NCBI GenBank assembly: GCA_963974715.1
Contig: CAXBDK010000003.1
Coordinates: 248,001 to 312,000, forward strand
Source: Sediminicola sp963974715
GTDB taxonomy: Bacteria > Bacteroidota > Bacteroidia > Flavobacteriales > Flavobacteriaceae
Direction of reading: 5' to 3'
DNA: 64,000 nt
Part shown: one piece after another, positions 54,742-63,779 of the stretch
Position numbering within the stretch: the stretch's first letter is position 1
Layout: the number at the start of each line of letters is the position of its first letter
The notes under the pieces: model-generated
What the model saw: the letters and a program-made list of their open reading frames with translations, nothing else
What the model was told of the DNA's origin: nothing
Database searches by the model: none
Made by a program: the position numbers and the translations under genes

Positions 54742-56208
54742 ATGTTGGTAAAGAAAGCGAATAAAATTTATCTTGTCACTTTACTTTTTATCGGACTGAC
54801 AGGATGTAAGGTAGGGAAACAATACGATAGGCCCGATCTGGGCTCTTTCCCAAAGGAATTCCATAAAAACGATAGCATGGCATCCGTCATTGGGGATAGC
54901 ACTCGCCTTTCCCAGTTAAAATGGTCCGATTTTTTTAACGACCCTACACTGATTTCCTTTATAGACACGGCGCTCGTTAATAACCAGAACTTGCAAAAGA
55001 CGATTCAGGTGCTGGAAATGGACCGTCAGGACCTTGTACGGTCCAAAGCAAATTTTTACCCTTCACTCGGGTTGGTACCAGGGGGTTTTCAAAGGGAATA
55101 TGCGTCCGAAAATTTCAACAACTATGGTTCCAATAGGGGTAGGCGAAATCACGGGGAAAACGTTCCCGAAACCTTGTATACCGAAAGGTTATCGTACAAT
55201 ATGGGTGTGCGTTCCAGTTGGGAACTGGGACTATGGGGCAAATTACGATGGAAGAAAGATGCCGCTTTGGCCGAGTATCTGGAAAGTAGTGAGTTTAAGA
55301 AGGCGGTACAAACGGCATTGGTTGCCGAGGTTGCAGCTACCTATTACGGACTGCTAAAATTAAAGGCGGAACTGGAAGTGGCGGAAAAAAACCTTAAACT
55401 AAATGAAAATACATTACGCATAGTGGAATTGCAGTACGAAGCGGGAGAGACCAGTTCATTGGCCATCAGACAGACCAAATCGCAAAAACTTAGATTTCAA
55501 TCGCTCATCCCAAAAATACAGCGACAGTACGCCGTTCAAGAAAATAGGCTGAATGCACTTTTGGGGAGGGCCCCACAGAAATTGGAAATAAGGACACATC
55601 TTGACAATGTCACCTTTGCGGATGACTATAATATAGGCGTTCCCTTGGAACTTGTCCAGAACAGACCGGATGTGGCCGCATCCGAATATGCATTGATTGC
55701 CAGCAATGCCGCGGTTGGGATCGCGCAGGCCATGAAATACCCTTCCCTTAGCATTGATGCGGGCTTGGGACTGGATGCACACAGGTTGAATAAGTTGTTC
55801 GATCCAATGGGTTCCGCTTTTGCACTTTTGAACGGGTCCATTTTTCAGCCAATTTTCCAAAATGGCAAATTAAAGGCAAACCATAGAAAGGCCATAGCCG
55901 CCCGACAGATCGCACAACTGGATTTTTATGAAAACCTTATAAACGCCATACGTGAGGTATCGGATGCCATGATCACCATAGAAAAACTGGAGGAAGAACA
56001 TACTCTGGCCGAGGAAAGGATCGAGACCACACAACGGGGGATAACCGATGCCGCACTCCTTTTCCAAAGCGGATTCGCCAATTATCTTGAGGTGATCACG
56101 GCCCAAGGGGATGCCTTGGATAGTGAGCTGAACCTGATCGACATAAAAACACAGATTTTTCTGGGCAATATAGAACTGTATAGGAGCCTTGGTGGAGGCT
56201 GGCAATAA
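54742..56208 (+). CDS. NodT-family outer-membrane efflux lipoprotein (second system)
   Basis: 488 residues. Lipobox LTGC (C22), then a TolC/NodT channel: SSWELGLWGKLRWKKDA, LVQNRPDVAASE, and the terminal YRSLGGGW found also in the first system. It lies 79 bp after the pump gene. It completes the second tripartite exporter. Confidence 0.92.
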   Translation: MLVKKANKIYLVTLLFIGLTGCKVGKQYDRPDLGSFPKEFHKNDSMASVIGDSTRLSQLKWSDFFNDPTLISFIDTALVNNQNLQKTIQVLEMDRQDLVRSKANFYPSLGLVPGGFQREYASENFNNYGSNRGRRNHGENVPETLYTERLSYNMGVRSSWELGLWGKLRWKKDAALAEYLESSEFKKAVQTALVAEVAATYYGLLKLKAELEVAEKNLKLNENTLRIVELQYEAGETSSLAIRQTKSQKLRFQSLIPKIQRQYAVQENRLNALLGRAPQKLEIRTHLDNVTFADDYNIGVPLELVQNRPDVAASEYALIASNAAVGIAQAMKYPSLSIDAGLGLDAHRLNKLFDPMGSAFALLNGSIFQPIFQNGKLKANHRKAIAARQIAQLDFYENLINAIREVSDAMITIEKLEEEHTLAEERIETTQRGITDAALLFQSGFANYLEVITAQGDALDSELNLIDIKTQIFLGNIELYRSLGGGWQ

Positions 56209-56357
56209 AATGGATGATATTCGTTCCTATTTTCCTACACCCAAGATAAACAACCTCGGAACAAACTCTTGCGATATTTAATTGTAGGTTCCCAATTTAG
56301 TGCAGATAAGGGAACAATAGTTCTCCCTTGGATGGATATGAGCAAAACCCTTTTGGT

Positions 56358-56365
56358 TATATTTG
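56358..56365 (+). promoter_or_regulatory. -7 box of the PepSY gene (TATATTTG)
   Basis: Exact TAnnTTTG. A transcript from here would start near 56371, so the longer frame beginning at TTG 56328 could not be translated from it. Confidence 0.45.
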
Positions 56366-56384
56366 CCTTTCAAAACAAGGACCT

Positions 56385-57530
56385 TTGGCCATAAAAGGGA
56401 AAAAAATACGGTTTAGGAATATTGCGGTCCTATTGCACCTTTGGCTTGGATTGCTTTCGGGAAGCATCGTTTTTATCATTGCGATAACGGGCTGTATCTA
56501 TGCCTTCCATGATGAGCTACAGGACCTCACGCGACCTTGGCGAAAAGTGGCCGTTGAGAACAAGGTATTTATAGGCCCTACAGCTATATTCCAAAAGCTG
56601 TCCGAAGAATTTCCGGATGCCAAGGCCGCAATGGTCATCTATCAAAACAGGGAACGTCCGGCACATGTTACGGTCCAATTGGAGTCGGGACTTCACAATA
56701 TTTACTTCAACCCTTACTCGGGCGTTATTGTACACGTCCAAAATTTAGAGCAAGATTTTTTTCTGATAGTGGAAAGATTGCACCGTTTTCTGCTGTTGCC
56801 GGAAGGGGTCGGAAAACACATCACAGGTATCGCTACCATCATCTTTGTGTTTACCGTACTTACAGGGATGATCTTATGGTGGCCCAAACAGTGGAAAAAT
56901 GCCGCACAAAATTTCAAGATAAGGTGGAAGTCCAGATGGCGGAGAAAAAATTATGATTGGCATAGGGCCACGGGCTTTTACATCCTACTGCCTGCCCTCA
57001 TAATGGCCATTACGGGTTTAAGTTTCTCGTACGAATGGATGCACGAAAGCATGTATGTAGTGGGAAATTTGGGAAATGCCGAGTCAAAGGAAGAACTATT
57101 GCCCCATAAGCGTTTTGACCTGGCCACTACCCACCCAGAAGCTCTTGATACCGCTTTTTACCGAACAATGGAATTGGTTCCGGACAGTGGAATGCTCTTT
57201 GTATGGGACCAAGGCGAAGGGTTGCCAATACTGACGGGGGCCTACCCTACCACATTGGCATTCGATCACCAATCCAACTTTTACTTCCATCCCCAGAGCG
57301 GTAAATTGATCTATGGGCAGTTTTACGATCAAAAGGCGCCGGGCCTTCAATTACAGGAGATGAACTACGGACTGCATACCGGACAATATTTTGGGCTTTT
57401 TGGAAAAATAGCGGCCTTTATATGCAGTTTACTGGTAGCGGCCCTCCCCATTACCGGATTCTTTATCTGGAGGGGAAGAAGGAAAAAGAAGCCATCAATT
57501 TATACCCCAGCAACCTTTGATGGTCCATAG
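56385..57530 (+). CDS. PepSY-associated TM protein (PiuB-like)
   Basis: 381 residues from TTG 56385; the open frame reaches TTG 56328, but the promoter box at 56358 favours the later start. Four membrane segments: IAVLLHLWLGLLSGSIVFII, HITGIATIIFVFTVLTGMI, FYILLPALIMAITGLSF and the last before RRKKK. PepSY parts lie between them; conserved His residues (LLHLWLG, RLHRFLL, YDWHRATG) are typical of the PepSY_TM family, often linked to iron reduction or siderophore use. No siderophore receptor is next to it. It overlaps acr3 tail to tail by 31 bp. Confidence 0.82.
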   Translation: MAIKGKKIRFRNIAVLLHLWLGLLSGSIVFIIAITGCIYAFHDELQDLTRPWRKVAVENKVFIGPTAIFQKLSEEFPDAKAAMVIYQNRERPAHVTVQLESGLHNIYFNPYSGVIVHVQNLEQDFFLIVERLHRFLLLPEGVGKHITGIATIIFVFTVLTGMILWWPKQWKNAAQNFKIRWKSRWRRKNYDWHRATGFYILLPALIMAITGLSFSYEWMHESMYVVGNLGNAESKEELLPHKRFDLATTHPEALDTAFYRTMELVPDSGMLFVWDQGEGLPILTGAYPTTLAFDHQSNFYFHPQSGKLIYGQFYDQKAPGLQLQEMNYGLHTGQYFGLFGKIAAFICSLLVAALPITGFFIWRGRRKKKPSIYTPATFDGP

Positions 57531-58561
57531 TACCTTTTTTTAAGCCAAAAAGCCACCCTGACCAGAATAATAAGGGCGGGCACCTCCACCAAGGGACCGA
57601 TCACCCCCGCAAATGCCTGTCCCGAATTCAGTCCAAAAACGGCAATCGCAACGGCAATGGCCAGCTCAAAATTATTACCGGCCGCCGTAAAGGAAATGGC
57701 AGCGTTCCTATCGTAACTTGCCCCCATGGCCTTGCTTACGAAAAATCCTATGAAGAACATCAGTACAAAATAGGTCAACAACGGAACCGCAATGATCAGT
57801 ACGTCCATGGGGATGGTCACGATCAATTCCCCTTTTAGGGAAAACATTACCACAATGGTAAAGAGTAGGGCGATAAGCGTCATCGGTGAAATGGTCGGAA
57901 TAAACTTTTCCGTATACCATTTTTCCCCTTTCATCCGCACCAATAATACCCGACTGATAATTCCCAACAGAAAGGGGATCCCCAAGTAAATGGCCACGCT
58001 TTCCGCAATGGTACGGACGGAAATATCCACTATGGCCCCTTCAAAACCAAAATAAGGTGGTAGTACCGTAATGAACAGCCAAGCATAAAAACTATAGGCG
58101 AATACCTGAAAGATACTGTTAAGGGCAACCAGTCCGGCCCCGTACTCACTACTGCCCCCTGCAAGGTCGTTCCACACCAGCACCATGGCGATGCAACGGG
58201 CCAATCCGATCAGGATAAGGCCCACCATATACTCGGGATGATCCTGTAAAAAGGTAATGGCCAATACGAACATCAATACCGGCCCAATGATCCAATTGAG
58301 TACAAGGGAGATGGATAGTACCCGCACATTTTGGAACACTTTGGGCAAAAGGGCATAGTTTACCTTGGCAAGGGGGGGATACATCATCAATATCAGCCCT
58401 ATGGCAATTGGAATATTGGTACTGCCACTGCCCAAGGAATCGATCATGGCCGGAAAGGTGGGCGCAAAATATCCAATGCCCACTCCCAGCAACATGGCCA
58501 AAAATATCCACAGCGTCAGGTAACTGTCCAAAAATCCGAGTTTCTTAGCGGCTTTGGTCAT
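57500..58561 (-). CDS. acr3: Arsenite efflux permease, ACR3 family
   Basis: Exports arsenite across the inner membrane. 353 residues with ten hydrophobic segments. LGLARCIAMVLVWNDLAGGS contains the conserved cysteine needed for transport in ACR3 proteins. It overlaps the arsenate reductase gene by 4 bp, so the two are coupled. Its 3' end overlaps the convergent PepSY gene by 31 bp. Confidence 0.93.
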   Translation of the reverse strand: MTKAAKKLGFLDSYLTLWIFLAMLLGVGIGYFAPTFPAMIDSLGSGSTNIPIAIGLILMMYPPLAKVNYALLPKVFQNVRVLSISLVLNWIIGPVLMFVLAITFLQDHPEYMVGLILIGLARCIAMVLVWNDLAGGSSEYGAGLVALNSIFQVFAYSFYAWLFITVLPPYFGFEGAIVDISVRTIAESVAIYLGIPFLLGIISRVLLVRMKGEKWYTEKFIPTISPMTLIALLFTIVVMFSLKGELIVTIPMDVLIIAVPLLTYFVLMFFIGFFVSKAMGASYDRNAAISFTAAGNNFELAIAVAIAVFGLNSGQAFAGVIGPLVEVPALIILVRVAFWLKKRYYGPSKVAGV

Positions 58562-59178
58562 AGCTGTCCATTTTTTACCTGCGAGAAAACATATCCCATT
58601 TCGGTGGCAATCTGCAGACTCCGCCCGTTATAGGCCTCCGTTTGCCCGGGAGTACCGTCAAATGCCTTTGGATCTTCATAGGTAATGGTAAAACGTTGTT
58701 CGGCCCCGGCAATAAAAGGACAGCCTCCATCGGCTTGGGAGCAGGTCATGATGGCCCCAAAAGCGGAAACGGGGTTATAGGGATCATCATACTTTTTTGA
58801 AAATCCAATGACTGGAGCCTCATTCTCCCCATATTTGATCGCATAGATGGGATTATCCCCCTCGGAGAGCGTATATAGGGCATGCCCAGCATTTTCCAAA
58901 GCCTTTGCGGCCATGGGAAAAAGGGCGGTACGTTCGGTGCCACCGGAATAACAGGATACTTTGCCTATACCATAATAGGCGGCCGCGGTCTGTGCCCATA
59001 CCTGTGAAAGATGGCTTCTACGGGAATTATGGGTGCAGATAAATATAAGTCGTACCTCCTTGCCCGACAGGTATTTTTCCCGCACATAGGAAACTAGGGG
59101 AGCAAGTAATTTTTTGCGTTCCTCGGGAATGGTTTTAAAGTCGACCGTTTCAAAAAAGGTCTTGATTTTTTCGTACAT
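58558..59178 (-). CDS. arsC: Arsenate reductase / low-molecular-weight phosphatase-like protein
   Basis: 206 residues from ATG 59178; ATGs at 59190 and 59205 are possible. The P-loop CTHNSRR (CX5R) sits in LIFICTHNSRRSHLSQVWAQ. The length exceeds the typical 130-140 residues of LMW-PTP ArsC, as in the Bacteroidota group annotated as protein-tyrosine phosphatase in ars operons. It would reduce arsenate to arsenite for Acr3. A nested inverted repeat lies in its leader. Confidence 0.85.
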   Translation of the reverse strand: MYEKIKTFFETVDFKTIPEERKKLLAPLVSYVREKYLSGKEVRLIFICTHNSRRSHLSQVWAQTAAAYYGIGKVSCYSGGTERTALFPMAAKALENAGHALYTLSEGDNPIYAIKYGENEAPVIGFSKKYDDPYNPVSAFGAIMTCSQADGGCPFIAGAEQRFTITYEDPKAFDGTPGQTEAYNGRSLQIATEMGYVFSQVKNGQL

Positions 59179-59209
59179 ACTGTATGGCATTTTTATGGTC
59201 AACAAACTC

Positions 59210-59290
59210 TGAGCAAGCTCACGAGGCCTGGGGAAAAAATAACCCGCCTGAGGCGGGCAGGCCTCGGAGCATAATACATCTCACATAGTG
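59210..59290. repeat. Nested inverted-repeat element inside the ars operon
   Basis: A 9-bp outer stem CGAGGCCTG/CAGGCCTCG (59222-59230, 59258-59266) encloses the hairpin CCCGCCTGAGGCGGG (59243-59257). A small hairpin TGAGC-AA-GCTCA (59210-59221) adjoins. On the minus strand the inner hairpin is followed by TTATTTTTT, a terminator shape, between DUF6428 and arsC. It shares CGGAGCAT and GAGGC units with the element before pheS. Confidence 0.65.
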
Positions 59291-59310
59291 AATCAATTTT
59301 GAACTAGGGC

Positions 59311-59784
59311 CTAACAACATCCGGAACCGGGAGCACAGGAGCTGCCCTGTTCCACCTGCAGGGAAGAAAGGTCTTTTTTGACTTTCCCCTCGGGAACGCC
59401 ACATTTATCCTTGGCGAGGCAGTCCGTTACCTTCTGTGTCAGCAAAAAAGAGCCCCCCTCATGGTCAAGGCCATATTTACCGATGGTTTCCCCTTGGTAT
59501 TCCACTTCAATTTCCAGATCGCCAAGTCCCAGTACCTTTTCCGACAGTTCAATAATATCCACCAATTTCTCGGGGTGCAGCCGGTGGTCATAATCGTTCG
59601 CGTCCCACAACTGAAAGTTGGCCACCTCTTCCTTTCGAACCGTACCTCCACAGTCTATAAAATGTTTGGATACCTTGCCCACCTCGGTAACATGAAAATG
59701 ACCGGGCACCAAGGAGCCATCGGGCAACTGAAATGCCATGGTCTCCATCTGTTTCAATATCGATTTGATTTCTGAAAGTTTCAT
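59311..59784 (-). CDS. DUF6428 family protein of the ars operon
   Basis: 157 residues, no signal peptide. It resembles the DUF6428 proteins found between arsR and arsC in Bacteroidota (PGHFHVTEVGKVSKHFIDCG, LWDANDYDHRLHP). It ends with a cysteine-rich tail SSCAPGSGCC (residues 148-157) that could bind arsenite or another thiophilic metalloid. Function unknown. It lies 54 bp downstream of arsR. Confidence 0.8.
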   Translation of the reverse strand: MKLSEIKSILKQMETMAFQLPDGSLVPGHFHVTEVGKVSKHFIDCGGTVRKEEVANFQLWDANDYDHRLHPEKLVDIIELSEKVLGLGDLEIEVEYQGETIGKYGLDHEGGSFLLTQKVTDCLAKDKCGVPEGKVKKDLSSLQVEQGSSCAPGSGCC

Positions 59785-59838
59785 AATAGTTAATTTATAT
59801 ATCGCAATAAAACGATGATTAAGGATAAATTTTTTTGT

Positions 59839-60186
59839 CTAACAGCAATCGTTGCTGTCACCTAAATCTTGGTCCAAGAACTGTAGCATGAGTTGTTTCA
59901 TGGCCGCCCAGTTCTCCTTGTGGATGCAATAACACACACTGGTTCCCTCCACATTTCCCTTGATAAGTCCCAAATTTTTCAGTTCCTTGAGGTGTTGTGA
60001 AATGGTAGGCTGTGCCAGGCCGATTTCCGTAACCAGATCCCCGCACACACAGGTATCCAACTTGAACAGCTGCTGTAGGATCTTTACCCTGGCGGGATGC
60101 CCGAATGCCTTCGCAAAAAGAGCGATCTGGTTCTCCGTATCGGTAAATATTTCGGTCTTTGCAAGTCCCATAATTGATTCTTTCAT
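59839..60186 (-). CDS. arsR: ArsR-family metalloregulator
   Basis: 115 residues from ATG 60186; the open frame reaches 60267 but the extra part is hydrophobic and unlike the family. The winged helix is GLAQPTISQHLKELKNLGLI, and CVCGDL just before it holds the paired cysteines that bind arsenite in the DNA-binding helix region of ArsR. It represses the ars genes that follow until arsenite is bound. A TAATATTG sequence just before its start is a possible -7 box. Confidence 0.9.
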   Translation of the reverse strand: MKESIMGLAKTEIFTDTENQIALFAKAFGHPARVKILQQLFKLDTCVCGDLVTEIGLAQPTISQHLKELKNLGLIKGNVEGTSVCYCIHKENWAAMKQLMLQFLDQDLGDSNDCC

Positions 60187-60293
60187 TGCAATATTACGAT
60201 AATAGAATGGTCCGCACAAGAAAATTATCAAATAAAATTGGATATGTCCGGACAATAACGGGGCCATTGTTTAGGCGATTAAAAAATAAACCT

Positions 60294-60301
60294 TATTTTT
60301 G
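60294..60301 (+). promoter_or_regulatory. -7 box upstream of the second SulP gene (TATTTTTG)
   Basis: Exact TAnnTTTG located 166 bp before the SulP ATG. A 19-codon frame (60310-60369) and a short GCCC/GGGC hairpin lie between. Confidence 0.45.
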
Positions 60302-60467
60302 CCGAACATATGAAAAACAGCATTTCGTCCTTTTCTTATTTTGTTTTGCCAGTGGCGACCCCGCCCTGAAGATTCCCCTATCCCGCCCATTAGGGCAAAT
60401 ATCCCTTTAAAAAATAGCATAGTCATTCTTTGTTCAATGGAACTTCCAACAGTTCCCGTATTTTTAT

Positions 60468-61997
60468 ATGAAAAAATATCTCAACCTTTTCGATTTTTCC
60501 CAGAAAGTAAATTATAGGACAGAAATCCTATCGGGCCTTACCGTGGCCTTGGCCCTGGTACCGGAAGCGGTGGCCTTCGCATTGATCGCGGGCCTCTCGC
60601 CCCTTACCGGACTCTATGCCGCCTTTGTAATGGGCCTAGTAACAGCGGTCTTGGGCGGTAGGCCCGGCATGATCTCCGGCGCCACAGGGGCAGTGGCCGT
60701 TGTGATCGTATCCTTGGCCGCATCCCATGGACCCGAGTATATCTTTGCCACGGCTATACTGGCCGGTCTCCTTCAGGTCTTGGCGGGAGTATTTCGATTG
60801 GGAAAGTTAATGCGATTGGTTCCCCATCCCGTAATTTTCGGATTTGTAAACGGGTTGGCGATCATTATTTTTATGTCGCAACTAGATCAATTTAAGGATG
60901 CCAACGGTGCTTGGCTAACGGGCCCTACCCTTTATATGCTCTTGGGACTGGTATTGGTCACCATGTTGATCATATGGGGACTGCCCAAGATCACTAAGGT
61001 GGTTCCAGCTTCCTTGGCCGCTATATTGGTAGTCTTCGGGATTGTGGCCTTTTTTGGCATCGACACCAAGACCGTGGGCGATATTGCCTCCATTGAGGGG
61101 AGCTTCCCACCTTTCCATATTCCCATGGTACCCTTTAACTTGGAAACCCTCACCCTAATTTTCCCCTATGCGGCCATTATGGCCGGGGTAGGACTGATCG
61201 AAAGCTTGTTGACCCTAAATATTGTGGACGAACTCACTGAAACCCGTGGAAGGGGCAACAAGGAGGCAGTGGCCCAGGGTACGGCCAATATCCTTTCGGG
61301 CTTCTTCTCGGGAATGGGCGGCTGTGCCATGATCGGTCAGAGCTTGATCAATATTTCCTCAGGGGCCAGGGCCCGTCTATCGGGAATTGTGGCCGCTGTG
61401 GCCCTTTTGATCTTTGTCATGTTCGGGGCCGGTCTTATTGAACAGTTGCCTATGGCAGCGCTCATCGGGGTCATGGTCATGGTTTCTATAGGCACTTTTG
61501 AATGGGCCAGTTTTAGGGTGATCGACAAATTCCCAAAATCCGACATCTTCGTGGGCATGTTGGTTGCCGCTGTTACCGTGCTGTTGCACAACCTTGCACT
61601 TGCTGTATTGGTGGGCGTGATCATTTCTGCCTTGGTATTTGCTTGGGACAATGCCAAGCGCATTAGGGCCCGGAAGTACGTGGATGATAATGGCGTAAAA
61701 CATTATGAGATCTATGGCCCCCTCTTTTTTGGGTCCACCACCGCCTTTGCCGAAAAATTCGATGTGCTGAACGATCCAGAAGAGGTCATCATCGATTTTA
61801 AGGAAAGTCGCGTAGCGGACATGTCGGCCATAGAGGCCCTTAACAAAATAACTGAACGTTATTTGAAGGTGGACAAGAAGGTACATTTACGGCACCTGAG
61901 CCCCGACTGCAGGGCCTTGCTCCGAAATGCGGAAAAGGTGATCGATGTAAACATCCTGGAAGATCCCAACTACAAAGTGGCCGTGGATAAAGTGTAA
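60468..61997 (+). CDS. SulP-family inorganic anion transporter with STAS domain
   Basis: 509 residues. VNYRTEILSGLTVALALVPEAV and GGRPGMISGATGAVAVV are SulP signatures, with about ten membrane segments. The C-terminal STAS domain is about 405-500 (ADMSAIEALNKITERYLK). It belongs to a different SulP branch from the protein at 15978, has no carbonic anhydrase beside it, and may carry sulfate or bicarbonate. It diverges from arsR and ends at a good terminator. Confidence 0.91.
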   Translation: MKKYLNLFDFSQKVNYRTEILSGLTVALALVPEAVAFALIAGLSPLTGLYAAFVMGLVTAVLGGRPGMISGATGAVAVVIVSLAASHGPEYIFATAILAGLLQVLAGVFRLGKLMRLVPHPVIFGFVNGLAIIIFMSQLDQFKDANGAWLTGPTLYMLLGLVLVTMLIIWGLPKITKVVPASLAAILVVFGIVAFFGIDTKTVGDIASIEGSFPPFHIPMVPFNLETLTLIFPYAAIMAGVGLIESLLTLNIVDELTETRGRGNKEAVAQGTANILSGFFSGMGGCAMIGQSLINISSGARARLSGIVAAVALLIFVMFGAGLIEQLPMAALIGVMVMVSIGTFEWASFRVIDKFPKSDIFVGMLVAAVTVLLHNLALAVLVGVIISALVFAWDNAKRIRARKYVDDNGVKHYEIYGPLFFGSTTAFAEKFDVLNDPEEVIIDFKESRVADMSAIEALNKITERYLKVDKKVHLRHLSPDCRALLRNAEKVIDVNILEDPNYKVAVDKV

Positions 61998-62004
61998 GTG
62001 TTGC

Positions 62005-62043
62005 AAAAACCACCGAAAACCATACAGTTTAGGTGGTTTTTTT
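62005..62043 (+). terminator. Terminator of the second SulP gene
   Basis: AAAAACCACC (62005-62014) pairs with GGTGGTTTTT (62032-62041) around a 17-nt loop, followed by more T. It starts 8 bp after the stop. Confidence 0.85.
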
Positions 62044-62410
62044 ATTTTGTCAAAAGTATATCCAAAAATAGATCTAGATTTTAGGATTGGGGAAATTTGC
62101 AGGCATAAGACACACTAAAATGCCATCATAGTCCGACTATAAAGGAGTATATCCGAACTATTCCTGTCGTTCAGTCGATTATATTTAAACTATATAGTGA
62201 CGGTAAAGGAGTTCATGGCTAACTTTATTCAAGAAAATATTGGAACATATGAGGAAAGTACTTCCATTTAAGCCATAGTTCTTTTTTACTGGGGTAGGTA
62301 GTAAAGGAAATGCGAATTGGGTGATGGCACATTTTTATTTATTAAAGATAATCCGCATTAAATCCTCATCAACACTTGTTCAAATCTTATAAGGGATTAT
62401 TTTTGGATAT
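62044..62410. other. A/T-rich intergenic stretch before the inverted-repeat element
   Basis: About 370 bp without a gene I can support; the longest plausible frame from ATG 62215 is 18 codons. At the right end, CTTG (62375-62378), 19 nt and TATTTTTG (62398-62405) form a promoter that would start transcription at the left end of the element. Confidence 0.4.
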
Positions 62411-62570
62411 GAACTGGTTTAAACTTTTTGGATTGTAGCGAAAATTAGGCACTTTGCAACCGGATGAAGGCTTTTTTGAGTTGCATAGCAGCGCTACGGA
62501 ACGATAAAAAGACAAATAACGGGTGCAAAAGGACAATTTTTTAGCCAATTAAAAAAGTTTAAACCAGTTC
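62411..62570. mobile_element. 160-bp MITE-like element with 19-bp perfect terminal inverted repeats
   Basis: The left end GAACTGGTTTAAACTTTTT (62411-62429) is repeated inverted at 62552-62570. The similarity of the two arms continues imperfectly for about 30 more bases. TAT flanks both sides, a possible 3-bp target duplication. No transposase frame fits. The sequence resembles, from memory, a repeat seen often in Bacteroidota genomes, an impression not checked. Confidence 0.65.
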
Positions 62571-62615
62571 TATAAGTGACATATTCAGCTGCCTAATTAC
62601 ACAATAATTTTTTTT

Positions 62616-63704
62616 ATGAATTTCAATCAGGAAACAATCGATCAAATAGAATTGGTCTTTGGATGTATTGGGGTTACATTAGGGCTCTTCTTTGGTGTTT
62701 TTCTTTTGGTCTCAAAAAATAAATACGCCAAAGCCAATATTTTTTTGGGCATCTATCTTTTAATTTTTAGTGTGAGAATGGGCAAGTCCCTTTTTCATGA
62801 CCACTATTCAATATCCCGATCTTTTCTTGTGATTTTTTTAGGCCTTTTATTAGCAGTTGGCCCTTCTTTAATGCAGTATTCCATTTTTTTGCGTAGACCG
62901 TATTGTTCCCCTAAACCATATGCACTTTTCTGGCACTATCTTCCAATGGTGATCGTAATACTGTTTAGCCCCTTTATTCCTACGAATCATGAACCATACG
63001 GTTGGATATTCCACCTGGGATTGTTCTTACATGGTATTATTTACAGTATTTTGACATTGTACTACATCTTCAATGATAAAGAACTTTTAGAATCGCATGG
63101 AGGGCCCACCTTAAAAAAATGGTTGGTATTTTTGACACTGGCCACTATCATAATGTTCTTTAATCATATATTGATTTTCCATAACATTATATCCTATTAT
63201 CCAAACGGGGCACTGACATTTTCAATTCTTATGCTTCTTCTGTCGTTTTGGGCACTTGGAAAACCCTTTCTATTTACAAAAGGAAAAAGCCGATATCTAA
63301 AATCAGCCATGGAGGATATAAAAATTACCGAGTATTTCAATAAACTATCTATCTTAATGGAGGATGAAAAACTGTATTTGGATCCCGATTTGAGCCTAAC
63401 CAAGCTTAGTGAAATAATTGGAGTGGGATCCAAACAGCTGTCACAGGTCATTAATCAAGTATTACATCAAAATTATTCACAATATATTGCGGCCCAAAGG
63501 GTTGAAGAAGCCAAAAGATTATTGGCCAATGAAAATTATAAAAATTATAAAATCTCCACTATTGCCTACGAAAGTGGATTCAACAATATCTCAACTTTCA
63601 ATATGGCATTTAAAAAGTATACACACATTACCGCAATCGAATACCGCCGTTCCTTAACAACACAAAAGTTTGGTCAATTTAAAAATAGAGTGCCAAAATC
63701 ATGA
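62616..63704 (+). CDS. AraC-family regulator with N-terminal seven-helix membrane domain
   Basis: 362 residues. Residues about 10-230 contain seven hydrophobic segments (VTLGLFFGVFLLVSKN, ILMLLLSFWALGKPFLF). The C-terminal 100 residues form an AraC HTH: LTKLSEIIGVGSKQLSQVIN and ISTIAYESGFNNISTFNMAF. Such proteins sense an extracellular or membrane signal and act directly on DNA, often beside carbohydrate genes. The following oxidoreductase is a likely target. GC content is lower than in neighbouring genes. Confidence 0.87.
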   Translation: MNFNQETIDQIELVFGCIGVTLGLFFGVFLLVSKNKYAKANIFLGIYLLIFSVRMGKSLFHDHYSISRSFLVIFLGLLLAVGPSLMQYSIFLRRPYCSPKPYALFWHYLPMVIVILFSPFIPTNHEPYGWIFHLGLFLHGIIYSILTLYYIFNDKELLESHGGPTLKKWLVFLTLATIIMFFNHILIFHNIISYYPNGALTFSILMLLLSFWALGKPFLFTKGKSRYLKSAMEDIKITEYFNKLSILMEDEKLYLDPDLSLTKLSEIIGVGSKQLSQVINQVLHQNYSQYIAAQRVEEAKRLLANENYKNYKISTIAYESGFNNISTFNMAFKKYTHITAIEYRRSLTTQKFGQFKNRVPKS

Positions 63705-63779
63705 TTTCATTAGGGCCTTTGCTATTTTAAAATAAAATTTGCACTGATACTGCCGGTTACAAACTTTAAACCACTAAAA

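Noticed and set aside
60174..60410. 78-residue plus-strand frame between arsR and the SulP gene
   Set aside because: Crosses the arsR promoter and the SulP -7 box, starts without a sensible signal and has no homology that I recognise.
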